Source of the DNA: Manihot esculenta | Taxonomy: Eukaryota; Streptophyta; Magnoliopsida; Malpighiales; Euphorbiaceae | Assembly (NCBI RefSeq): GCF_001659605.2 | Contig: NC_035178.2 | Coordinates: forward strand, 7,572,062-7,636,061 | Length of the DNA: 64,000 bases | Direction of reading: 5' to 3' | Shown: positions 15,101 to 28,300 of the stretch, piece by piece | How positions within the stretch are numbered: position 1 is the first letter of the stretch | Layout of the letters: each line of letters starts with the position of its first letter | The notes under the pieces: generated by a model | Seen by the model: the letters and a program-made list of their open reading frames with translations, nothing else | The model's database searches: none | What the model was told of the DNA's origin: nothing | Position numbers and translations under genes: made by a program

Positions 15101-18100
15101 ATGTCTCCTTTATCAATAATGTCTTTGATCTGCAATACATATAACTGCTTTTTTTTACATCTATGGCCAGGCGTAAACCTTTCATCACACCAGAAACACA
15201 AGTTCTTAGCTTTTTTCTTATCCATCTCTTTATTTGTCAAAAAGAGTCTTGATGGTCTATTTGTACTAGAGCTGGTCCGTGACTTAATTCCAGCAGTGTT
15301 TTGGTTTTGACTTTGGGTTGGTGATTGGGTTTTGGTAATGGTGTTTAGTGGTTTGTTTTGAGAAGCAGTGGTAGCGAGTGAGGGATTTGTGATAGCTATT
15401 GGTGTTATTGTAAACAAGGGTAGGTTTGGTTGGTTTTGGTCTTTGTTGAATGGCAGCCATATTCAGTTCTTGAAGTCGGGCTAAGGAATAGGCTTCAGCT
15501 AAGTCCTTGGGTTTAAACATCCTCACAGCCATTTGCACGTCATCACTTAAGCCATATAAAAAGAAGGAGAGAAGAGAGCTTGTCCTTCATTAATACCTGT
15601 TTTTGGATGTATTTGATCAAAACCATCTAAATACTCCTGAAGAGACCTATCCTGCCTCAGGTTTCTCAGGTCAGCCAAGGGGTCGTCATAAGTATTTCTA
15701 CCAAATCTGGCAGTCAAATACCTCACATATGAATTCCAGTCTGCAAATGCCTCATTGCCATGGAGCATGACAAAACTTTGATGCCATTGAAGTGCCCTCC
15801 ATCCAGATGGATTGCTGCCACTTTGACTCTATTATCAGAAGAAATTTTATCTACCTCAAAGAAGTATTCACATCTCATCTCAGCAACCACCCCTCCATGC
15901 CATCTTCTTCAAACCTTGGGAATTCCAATTTAGTGGAACTACCCCAAGGACATTGAGACTCCTTGTTGGTTCCCGTAGAGCGGTAGAGGTATGATCATTT
16001 CCTTGACTGGATTCTGCTTGAACCTCTGGTCTCTGCCCTCCTGCCAGTAAGGATTTGAGCTCACCCATCAACTCCTGTAACCTGCCTTCCATTCTGGCCT
16101 CTTGTCTACGCTCTGACTTTAAGACCAGATTAACCATCTCTTTCCTCCATTCCGCGATCTTGTTCCTTCAACTATGGCCAATTGATACTCTCAAGAAAAG
16201 AAACACATAAATTATACAGAAGCGTCTCTATAAGATATTTGATTCAAGAAATTTTTTCGATACAGAACCCATTTACAACCCATGCTATATAGCTCACATC
16301 AGAATGTATCTCCCAAATCTGTTCAGCTCATCTGATAAAGCTAGCCTAATCTACCGTAGTAACTAACAGGAGAGAGAGAGAAGATTCTGTTCCATATGCG
16401 TCTTCCTTGCTTCATTCCACACACTGTTTTATTTAATTAGATGGCATCATATCATGGATTATGTACGGATAACCAGTTTTGGATCTTTCAACGTAGGGGA
16501 GCATTAGAACATGGTTGCATGATTGCATCTGAAAACTACATGCAAATAATATTTCTCTTTCTTGTGATGCATACCTATTTAGTTTTAGTAAGGTTCTCAA
16601 TGTATTATATTTCTGGTTTTAGCTTGTGCTACTTGGTTACTTGGTTTTGCCTTTTACCTTTGGCATCTTTTAATAAATCAATCATGTATACAGAAACACT
16701 ATGCAATGTAGTTTGGTTGTGAATAATACGATAAACCTTCAGAATACTTTTTAAGTAATACTCAACTCAGTTAAGCCTAATTTCAAGCCAGTTGATGTTA
16801 TATAGATCCTTTTCTCAATACCACTTGGTTTGCAGCTACATTTTCAGAAAAATCTTGGGTCATTAATCCTTCTTTCACTACTCACTTCCTCCTATGTCAT
16901 TCGGTGCACCTCACCACGCAAGAGACCCATCACATGAGACACCTAGAGGCAGTTGATCTACAAACGATGCACCCAAGCGTTTGCAGGTGTGCCATAGAGA
17001 GCTCAGCCATATACCTCTTGCCTTTTCCCTTTTTTCCCTCATCCACATGCAGACATTAACCGTTAGAAGAAGAGATTGAAAACAACAAATAGGCCTGACT
17101 CCTGAGGCGCCCTCCAGTTCATTTTAGGCCTTCCTCAACCCAAGTGGCAACAAAGAAGAAGAAGTCCGTACGTCCTGCTGCCTTTGCTCTGGATTACTTG
17201 GCTGTCTTCTCCTCCCTCCTTCCTCCTTCCTTTCTTTCTTTTTGTTTGTAACTTGTGGCATATCATATGGCATGTGGCTATATAGAATACTATAATAGTT
17301 TTACTACTAAAATGGGTTTAAAGACTATTGGTCTAAATTTAATTTATATGTATATTTTTTGTTTTTTGGATCTCAATTTAATCCAAAGTTGTTTTTTTTT
17401 TTAAATTTCTTTTGTTTTATATGAATTTTTTTAAAGTTCTAACTTGCATAAGTCTAAATAAACCTAAATATTTGAAGTATATAGTTATTATAATTGGATT
17501 CATAAAATTCAATTTAAATTATTTCAATCATGTTTGGTACGGTATTTCTACATTAAAAATATAATAAAAAAATAAAATTTTAGTGCAATAGGAAATTAAA
17601 AATTATCATTTTAATATTATATTTAATTAAAAATAAAATTCAGATTTTGGTACAATAAAATAAAAATAAGTAATGAATGAATGATATATTATAAATATTT
17701 TTCATATGTAATTAATATTATATTATTTCTAAATTTATAGTATTAACATAGTTTAATTTTATGATTTTTTTTTAAAAAGTTAGTGCCTCTACTTGCTTAG
17801 GCACGCAGTTGTGCTTGGGCTTTAGGACTGCACCTATAGTTGTCAAATCTAGAATCAAAATTCTAATTTTTTGAATCGAGAATGAAAATTGAATTGAATC
17901 GTATGATTAAGTACAACTTTTAAAAAATCAATCGAAAATAATAAATATGCATTTCGATATATATATATATATCCTATTAGTTTTAATGTATATTTTGTGT
18001 ATATATATTAAATAATAAATATGCATTTCGATATATATAATTTGTTGTCTTTCTCTTGGGTTTTTTTGTTGTTGCTCCTTTTTTTTTTTGAGTTTCTCTT

Positions 18101-19326
18101 TATGAATTGATAAATTGATCGATTCTTAATGATTCACCTTCGATTCATGCGATTCTTGGGTACTTACAAGTCGCTCATCAATTTATATTGTTAGGCTAAT
18201 GATTCGATATGAATCTTAAAATTTGGGCCTTTAATAACTACTATTCTTCTCCTTATATTCTAAAAATTACATTGCTAGATAGTGATATTGTTAGCATTAA
18301 TGAGATTTTTCCATAATTAATGGGATATGTCTCATTGAAGAATCTCATGCTTATGAGAAAATCATGAGATTGATTAGCAAAATCTTAGAAAAGATTTATG
18401 ATTGATCGATAGCATCCATATATATTGTGTATCTTCCATTATAAATATGGAGTTCTATGTAATATGAAATAAACATAAGATAATCAAAACATAGTCTTTT
18501 GTGTTTGGCTTTCTCTTCTCTCTTCATTCATTTTCTTCTTCTTTTCATCTTTCTAAAAATTTCACTTGTTATCATATCTTTAAAATTCTAAACCTCCTTT
18601 TTCCTTTCCACATAAAAATTCTGCTTTCCTTCTTCGCAGTTATAGAGTTGGGTTTGAAGTCCCAACTCACTCTTTCTCTTCTTTTGGGAATTCTCATTGT
18701 ATTGTGTTTCTATTATGGCTTTCCTCGTATTTAAACATTTTGATGAATATTTCTCTGTGTTATTAAAGGCACCGAGCGAGGTGAGATAGCCTTGCCTCGT
18801 CTCGCCTGGATGAGGCAAGGCCTCTTGCTAGAGGCAAGCGCGGCCTAGCTCGAGGCGTGAGGCGAGGCCTTACTTCTTGAAAATAACATGCATGTCTGTT
18901 TTTCTTTCTTTTTAAAGACTAAACCCTAATCCATATTTCTTTTTGAAGCAACTGATTGGAGAACTAAATTTTAGGTACTAAATAGAGTATATATCCCTAT
19001 AATATATGCTAATTAATTACAGATATAAATGCCGATAATTATGCAAACTATATATATATATATCTTAACTAATTAGGGAAGAAATAATATAATATTTACA
19101 TAGCTGACTTCCCATGTTCAAGCATATTCCAATATTAAAAAAGATTACATATTTGTATATAGGTATGTTTTAATTCAACTAACTAATTAGGAATATATAT
19201 TCTTATAATTAGCAATTATGCTAATTAATTAACTAATTAAGAAAAAATTAATAGAATATCTATACATATATTTGTACATATATATATGTACATTATACAT
19301 ACATATATATATACATACACACGTGC

Positions 19327-19357
<31 letters not shown>

Positions 19358-22300
19358 TATGGCGTCTCACTTCAAAAGGGCATTGCCTCGCGGTGATAAC
19401 ATTGATATTTCTTGGCTCTTCCTTCTTTGCAGTTGAGGGTTTGAGTCCCAAAGCTTACTTTTCCTTTCTAGGTTTGAGTCCCAAAGTTGTGGGTTGGAGT
19501 CCTAAGCTATTTTTCTCAAAATCCATCTACCTTTCTCAATTTTCACATGGTATTAAAAAGAAAAGGAGAGTAATAGATAAAAGAAAAGAAAAAGAGTGGT
19601 TCATAACAATTCCATGACTTTAGAAAAAATCTTATTAAGGGGGAGTATTAGAATTAAAAAGTTTTTTCTTAGTTAATGGGATATGTCCCATTGAAATCTC
19701 ATGATTGTGTGAAAATTATGAGATTGATTAGCAAAATCTTGGAAATGATTTATTATTGACTGATGGCATTCCATATATATATCATGTATCTTCCGTTATA
19801 GATATGGAGTTCTATATAACATGAAAATAACATAAGATAATAAAAATGTAGCCTTTTGTGTTTGGCTTTCTCTTCTCTCTTCCTTTCTTTTCTTCTCTTT
19901 ATCATCTTTCTAAAAATTTCACAGGTATAACATTTTAAAAGCAATAATTTGACATAACAAATTCTCAATAAGGAAAATAGTTTTAAGTAAAAGCCGTTAT
20001 TTATAGGTTCTTAGCCTTCCCGTCACCGTTACCTGTTATTTGAAGATAGAGGAAAATTTGTTCCTGTAACGGCTGTTATACCTGTTACTTAACAGTAAAG
20101 GCCGTTATTTACCGTTAAATAATGATAAACAGTCCGTTATCTCACCTTTTCTTTTATTAACCAAACGGAAGCAACAACTTTCAATCTCTTTCTCTAGTTT
20201 CAGGAGTTTTAAACTATTATATCTCATTTTATCTCTCAAATTTTCACAAAAATTAACTATCTATACACAAATCTTTCACTTTTTATCTCGAGTTAAATTG
20301 TCGATTGTCTTTCTAGTTCTAGGCCTCTATATCTTACAAAAGTTTAGTTATTTATCTTTGTTTTTGTTTTTGTTTTTTTTCTTATTTGTTGAAGAAAATT
20401 AAGTTTGATGCCTAATTTTTTTTATTAAACTTATTGCATGAAGAATTATTATTTACTGCATGTTATTTTAGCTTTAAATCGATTATTTCTAGTGATGTCT
20501 AATAATAATTGAATTAATGCCTTTTATTTGATGTATTTATACTCATTATTTGATTATGTATCTTAGTTGTACTCGTATCATTAAACATCTCTTCATTCTA
20601 TGAACTTTGCAAATTTTTTTGAAAAATTTGCACAGCCTTAGGCCATTACTGTTATGTTACACTTGTTATAGGCCCGTTTCAGTCACTTGCGACTGCGACC
20701 ATAAACGTGGCCGTGACGCAATTTAAATTAGGAACTTTTTTTGTCTCGCTTTTAAATGGGCAGGAGTTTTTTGACTTTTATTTTGAACTTCATTCACTAT
20801 TGCATTACAATCAAGCACAATAAATTTTGATAACTTGCGCCTTTTGGTCACTTGATATTGAGTTACACTGTAAGCATGCACTAAAATGTAAAATAATTGT
20901 TGACTTGGTTAATGGAACTGCAAATTACTTAAGAAGGTTAAAGGCAACACATTTGTACTACAATCGTGGACCAACATACAATGATCCCACTAAGAGATTG
21001 GAAAAAAAAAATGAAACAGAATTTTAGTTTGGTGAGGTTGCTGAGATAATTGTGAAAAGGAGGCATATTGGCAAACCATCAATATAGTAAGTGGTTTTAG
21101 AGACCCCACTGTTTTTATTTTGCTAGTGGCAAAGCCCCCTTGAAGCATTCATTTGAATTAAATAGTTCTACCTACTAAGCATCAAAGGTTGGTTCAGATA
21201 GCAAGAAGGCATGAAATGGTTCTTTATTGTTATACAATAATCTTTATTGTTATACTTCTTATTGTTCTAATACTTGGTGCCTGAAATTACTGTTGAGGGA
21301 AGACATTTTAAAATTGTATAGAAGTTCAACGTAAAATATGGACTTGTGCCCTTTAAAATGTGGAGGTTCAATTCTTGCTGTATTGTTGATTTTCTAATAA
21401 GATGGGATCAGTATTTCTGTTGTTTGGGTTACCAATATGGTGGTTTTCGATGCTTTTTATGACTATTGTTCACTTGTTGCGAAAAAAATTTAGGTCCTTT
21501 GTAGGGTCTTCATGCATGGTATCTTGTTTGAAGTTTGAACTTCAAGTTTGAATTGTTCCTATTTACATTTTGGTAACGTCCTTATTTGTTTCTGTCCTTT
21601 CTGATTCCCATTGTCTTAGACCTAGACAACACAAATATAGTATCATTTCCCTTTTCTAAGGGTTGAGTCCTGGGTACATATGCCATGGTGTTCACACAGC
21701 ACATTGTTCTTCTAGATGTGTCTTTACAATGGAGCCGGGGTTTGGGCAGGTCTTGCCATGGTATAAGCTCATCCAAACAAGTTTTATGATGATGATGATA
21801 TCTGGACTTGCGCAAGTGAGCTTGTATAGATGACTTCTTTAGGTACCCTTGGGCATAACTTGGTTCTTTTTCATGCTTGTACATTAGAAGCTTGGACATA
21901 TTTCCTCAGCTTGATTTCCATATGTGCACTTCAGCATTCTGGGTTGGTATTTGTAACTACGCCTTACTACCTGTTCCTTTAACAGTTTCTACTAGTTTTT
22001 ACATTATGTATTTTAATCTGAATACGCTAATAGATGATGTCCTTTATTTTCTTTAAAGCAGACTAATTATATTGTGATAATGAATTCTTTTCTCCTGTGA
22101 TCCAATTTTTCTATCCTTTCAGGTCATAGATGCTTGTGCAAAAGGAAATTTGGGGCGATTCATTAACCATAGCTGTGATCCTAATTGCCGTACTGAAAAG
22201 GTGATTGATGTGCATATCTGAATCTCACTATAATGTGAATTTTCTATTCGTGTATAAGATTTATGAAATATTGTTTTAGTTTATTCAAACATCATGAATT

Positions 22301-25300
22301 CATTAATTATGTGCTGCCTGTTGCTTGAGCATTGATTTCCTTGTATTTCTCTTTTATTCTGTAAAATTTTCTCTCCTTTAAGAGTTTGCATTACTGTTAA
22401 ATTCTTGTAGTGGGTGGTCAATGGAGAAATCTGTATTGGATTATTTGCATTGAGGGATATTAAGAAGGTATGTTCACGCTTTGTGTTAATTATTTTATAC
22501 TGTCACTTCTTCATACTAGTCCAAAATTATTGTAGTTTTTACTCATTGAATGCTAAATATCTGCTATAGAAATTTGACTAATTGTGATTGTATCAAGGAA
22601 ATGCTTTTGGTAATGTAAAAAATGTGAACTTCTGCATCTTTTTGTTGTCATTTCATTGTACTTACTTCTTTTGATTGGCATTTAAGCATAGTTCAACTTG
22701 TTCAAGTGACTACCACCTTCCTGCTCCTTGGAACTTTAAAAGAGGAAGTGCCAGACTTGAGTGTGGATAAAATGAATGAAAGAGGATTTATTTTGTTTTC
22801 TCTGATTATACTTGACAAATACATAATATTGTTTGTAGTGGAAGGATGGTTGTACTTGCTCATTCTGAGTAGCACATTATAGGCATTTTATCATCAAGTC
22901 TCAACCCTAGAATATGAGGAAAGGATTCAGTTCACATCTGGTGTTAAGGATTGAGGTTTTTTAACTCAACCAGGTTTGGGCTCCTTTCTGGTCTAAACCA
23001 AACTTATCAATCATGTAAGGAGCTTGATGTTTGACTAAAAAAAGATTGATTGCCTTCATGCTTTACTAGCTTATTTGAAAAAATGACATTACCTCTGTGG
23101 AGCAATGGAACAAATATAATGACGACACCTTCTCTTTCATTGGCCTTTTGCTTTTTTACCATAATTCTCTTTCTAAGGTAAGAGATATTGATGGCTTGTT
23201 GCTTGTTAGGTCAAATAATATGCTTTTATGCCTTACCACATGTCTTTTCCATAAGTGACTTCTATTGTTTCTGCTTTTCAATTGGGAAGCTCAATGGGTT
23301 GGGCCTGGGACTTCACAACAAGGGGCAGTCTTCTACTTTTCATAACCTTTCTATTATAATCCTTTGGATTTGAACCTAGGGTATTCCAAGCCTTTGCCAT
23401 TTTTGTGTGATATAGTCTAGAAAAGGCATATGATGGAGTACCAAGAAAGGTTCTTTGGTGAATACTAAGGGAGTCGATCTCAAGTACATAAATGTTATGT
23501 AAGACACATATAAGAGGGCAGTCACAAGTATGTAAAGATAGTGGGGGAGGACATGGATGAGTTTTCTATCATAGTTGTTTTACATTAAGGATTAGCTTTG
23601 AGTTTGCTAGTTTATCATAGTTATGGATAAACCTGTCATCATATTCAAGATGATGTTTTATTGTGTTTGTGCCTGCTATTTGCTGATGATGTTATCTTAG
23701 TAGATAAAACTAGTGAAGGGGTTAATCAAAATTTGAAGTTGTGGAGGACTCTAGAAAGCTAGGGTTCGAAACTAAGTGTGACTAAGACAAATATGTGCAG
23801 CTCAAATTTAGCTCCTATGGAGGGAAAAGAGGTGAAATTCATTTGGATGGAGTTTTGATACCTGAATGCAATCCATTCAAGTATTTAGATTCTATCCTAC
23901 AGAAAGATGAGGATGCAGTCCTTAGAATCAACCCAAAATGGATGGAATGGAGGAGCACACTGGTGTATTATGCAACCATGAGACCCTTTATGTTGTATGG
24001 TAGTGAACGTTAGGCATTTAAGGTACAACATATCCGCAGGATGAGTGTGGAAGAAATGTGAATGTTAAGATGGACGTCTGGTAACATGGTAATGAATAAT
24101 ATTAGAATTATCATATCTTCAAAGAATGCATGTAGCACATATTAAAGGTAAAATGAGAGAGAGTTGATTAAGATGGTTTGCTCGTGTTCAAGTAGAATAT
24201 CAATCCCTTAGTACCAAAGTGTGATAAGTTAGTAGGGGAAGAAATGAAGGATATGAGGGAGACCTAAGATGATATGGAGGGAAGCGATATCAAAGGTTTT
24301 ATAAATTTTGGATATTGATGTGGGAATAGAGTCTAACAGAGATGAGTGGCAAAAAAAGATCTATATAGCTGATCCCAAGTATTTCGGAATTAAGGCTTAG
24401 TTGTTATTGTTGTATATGGTTCCTGTTTTATATTTTCATATATATGTGCATTATTTTGTCCTTATCTTTTTATAAACATGGTTTTTGTTCAGGGCGAGGA
24501 AGTGACATTTGACTACAACTATGTAAGAGTGGTTGGCGCTGCTGCGAGAAGATGTTATTGTGGTTCACCTAATTGTCAAGGTTATATTGGTGGAGATCCA
24601 AGAAACACTGAGGTAATTGATCAAGTTGATTCAGATGAAGAATTTCTTGAACCAGTGATGCTTGAAGATGGGGAAGACGGAGATGGATTCAAGAATAGAG
24701 TCCGCAGAAGCAGTTCCTTTGATGGAATAGAACTGCAAGTTACAGATAATAATAATATACCAGAAGTTAGAGATACAATGGTCAAGTCCACAACAAGTGC
24801 TGGGAAAATGGAGGCTGTCCCTGAAATTGAGGACTCTGTGAACCAATCTGTTTCAGTTTCACAATTCCATAGTTCATTGGAAACTGATGATTTCAAAGGA
24901 ACATTTCCATTTGCTAATCAACCAATAGATATTCCTGTAGTAGCAAATGATGTAACAAGCAAATCTGCATCTGCTGTTAAACAAGTAATTTCCAAGGAAG
25001 AGATTGAAAGGTTCCCTCCAGCAACAGGGCTTAGCAGATCATCATCTGATTCCACGGTTGCTAACGGGAAGTCAAAGTCTGCTACAGCTGAAGAAAAGCG
25101 GGTTTTTGTTAAATCACGTTTTCTGATTAAAACTTCATGTGAATCTAGTTTTGCCAAGAAAGGGAAGTGTACAAGTAATCCTTCAAGTGTGAATAAAGTT
25201 CGGATGGAGGTCAACAAATCGCAGGTGCTGTATATCAAACCCAGAAAATTTATGGATGGGACTTCCAATGGCCGTCTTGAGGCAGGTTAGGGTCCCCATT

Positions 25301-28300
25301 TACTTGTATTAGCAAATGGACAATTTGACAAGTTATATGTAATGATGAATGCATTTAATATTTGCAGTTGAGGAGAAACTTAATGAGTTGTTGGATACTG
25401 ATGGTGGAATAAGCAAACGAAAAGTAAGTAACTAGTTGAAATTTTGTTCTTTATTATTTATGATTGTGGTGGATATTGTTGTAGTCTGAATTTGCCTGTG
25501 CTGGTGGAGCTGGGCTAACAAACTCCCAGGTTCAAAAGACTACAGGCCTCAGAAAAAAGTCTTGTAGTAGTTGTCGTTTTGGGGCCTGGGAGTTTCACAC
25601 CTAGGCCACATTACACTGCCAAACTTTCTCTTAGTAGCTTAAAAATAGCTGACCTTATTTAGTTATTTATCTGTATAGAAACTTAATTGTCCCAGTTGCC
25701 GCAAGTATTATGTCTCTGCTCTAAAGTCACAACCAAGCCTTATTGCTGTCAATTTCCTTTGGAAAAAATGTGTTTCATCTTCCTTATACAACTTATGCTT
25801 TTATTTCCAGAAGTGTTATTTTTTTATTGGCTAAAGTTTACTTTTGCTTAAGGCTTCAGTTCTTTTATATGCCTTGATGTCTCTATTCGGCTTTTTTATG
25901 TTTGTATTCCTTTTTTGGCAGGATGCCCCTAAGGGTTACTTGAAGCTTCTGCTGCTTACTGCAGCATCTGGTGCTAGTGTAAATGGTGAAGCAATTCAGA
26001 GGTAATTTTGAATTTTCTCCTATTATTTCTTCTTCTTATTATTCTATATGCTATTTGGGTTGTATTTTAGTATTGTATGATGCGTGTGTATGACACTATA
26101 TTTTGTTTATTTTGCAGCAATAGAGATCTTTCAATGATTCTTGGTGCACTTCTAAAAACTAAATCACGAGTGGTTTTGGTTGATATAATTAACAAAAATG
26201 GCAAGTTCTCCTCTCCTGATATATAGCATGTGGTTTTGCTTATCCATGTCACAGAATAAGTAAATTGTTGTCGTCGCACTTTTAGTTGCTTAAGAATGCG
26301 TGTTGCTGGCTAAGTGACCCATATATATATATATATATCTTTTGCTTTCAGGTTTGCGGATGCTTCATAACATGATAAAGCAGTACCAAAAGGACTTCAA
26401 AAAGACGCCAATTCTCCGAAAACTTTTGAAGGTGCAGTCTATGCAAACCCTGTCATAGACGTGATACTGATTTTCTATAATTATAGCCAGAGCGAGCAAA
26501 AGACTGCTTTAACTTTGAAAAGTTTTTCTGTAATGTGTATTCAAATGTGTAAAATTATGCAACATCATATTTGAAGTCTTAAATTGTGGGATCCAGCCAC
26601 AGTTTGATGTGGGATTTAGAATCCCACATCATTCAGCAAAGAATATGTTGAATAATATATAAATCTTAGCTTATAAACTACTAAATAACTTAGATTAATT
26701 ATTTTGGGCAAGTGAAAAATGAATTCAAAGTTATTTGGTCAGTTTGGGGTAGGTTGTTATACTTGGTATCAAAGTCACTCTGGATCAGAAAATTGTGCTG
26801 AATCTGGGTTAGAAAATTGTGCGGAGTGGAGCTAGTTGGTCTACGAGGAAAGGGCTACATATGTGTACGAGGCAAGGTGGAGTCACTGAGACACTAGTTA
26901 ACCACAGTATTTAAGTTACGACGAGAACATTACAAATTTAGCAGGGAAATTGTGGGACCCGGCTACAGTTTGATGTGCGATTTAGAATCCCACATCTTTC
27001 AGCAAAGAATATGTTGAATAATATTATAAACTATTAAATAATTTGGGTTAACAATTTTGGGTTAAGGGAAAAATGAGTCCAAAAGTTATTTGGGTGAGTT
27101 GCTGAATATGTTGAATAATATTATAAACTATTAAATAATTTGGGTTAATAATTTTGGGTTAAGGGAAAAATGAGAACAAAAGTTATTTGGGTTAGTTTGG
27201 GTCGGCTATTAGGCAAATGCAGTACATATCAGCAAGTACAAAGTATTCATCTTCCTGACAAAGTGCAATAACATTTTATAATGCTTCTATTTCTCCCTTG
27301 ACAGGCAGTATTTTATGGTAATTTACCATAAAAAAGACATGGTTCAAAATTCAAATCTGATGCTTTATCAGTTATGGTTAGCAATGATCAAGAAATTTTA
27401 CACTCCAATAGCATGAACATTATTGATTTTCCAATTTTTCATCATCAGGATGCTTGCATCTTGATTTACTTCATCTAGGTTGTATGATTTTAACTAATTA
27501 CGTTATGGCCATTATTTATAGGTTTTTCAAGGCTCTATTACCTGTTACCTCAATATTTCAGATGCTTTAGATCACATGCGAGATGTGTTTTCTTTTTGTC
27601 TTTACTACCTATGGATTTAATGTCTTTATTTAATGTGTTTGTGTTTGTGCTTATTATATGGTTATGTATCTTTGCTTTATTTGTATCTACCAATATTACT
27701 CATTTCATGAACTTTACAAGTAAATAACTTGTCAAACTTTCAGGAGTATAAAAGAACAGCAAGCCACTAACGGTTTTTTCTGCAGGTTTTAGAGTATTTG
27801 GCAGTCAGGGAGATACTTACACCGGAACATATTCACGGAGGTCCTCCTTGTCCGGGAATGGAGAGGTTAGGATAATATCTGGTTGTAATTACTAAATTCA
27901 CTTCGTTGTTGACATATTAGTATCCATATCTTCCTTGCTGTTAATTTTTTTTCTAAATAATGTTATGGTTGACATTTGCTGTGTGATCATCACCCTTTAT
28001 TTTACTTAATGGAATTTTTTGTCCAACTCTACTCAAATTGAGGGGGTCTCCAGCTAGATGGTTCACCATTATTGAACAAAAAGTTTTGCCATGTTTTGAT
28101 TAGTCTGAGGCTGGGATGAAGATTTTGGAACTGATAAGAACAGAGGACAAACTCTGTTTTGGTGTAGAAGCAATAGAATACACCTCGTGATCCACTAAGA
28201 AATAGAAGCAATAGAATACACCTTGTGATCCACTAAGAAATAGAACTATTTACAACATTCCTTGAAAGTAATGAAAGATGGGGAGCAACCCTAACATGCG

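Larger units (their letters stand above)
7010..16454 (-). mobile_element. Ty3/gypsy chromovirus (Reina-like) LTR retrotransposon
   Basis: Two 272-bp LTRs (7010-7281 and 16183-16454) share TGATAC...TATCA ends. They are flanked by the perfect 5-bp TSD TGGAT at 7005-7009 and 16455-16459. The order on the minus strand is gag, protease, reverse transcriptase, RNase H, integrase and a chromodomain-like C-terminus. Removing the nested copia and TRIM leaves about 5 kb. Short LTRs, this size and the C-terminal chromodomain-like tail suggest the Reina lineage, which is an inference. Stops and frameshifts make it inactive. Confidence 0.93.
6188..22122 (+). other. 15.9-kb transposon-filled intron splitting the SET domain
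   Basis: The exon ending TLDGSE at 6187 and the exon beginning VIDACAKG at 22123 are adjacent in all SET domains of this family. The donor (GAG/GTTTAG) and acceptor (CTTTCAG/GTC) fit the consensus. The intron holds an antisense gypsy element with nested copia and TRIM insertions, a small LTR element and AT-rich repeats. Correct splicing across it is required for an active enzyme. Confidence 0.9.

Noticed and set aside
20827..21027. 66-codon plus-strand frame in the long intron
   Set aside because: No start context, domain or splice evidence; AT-rich background frame.
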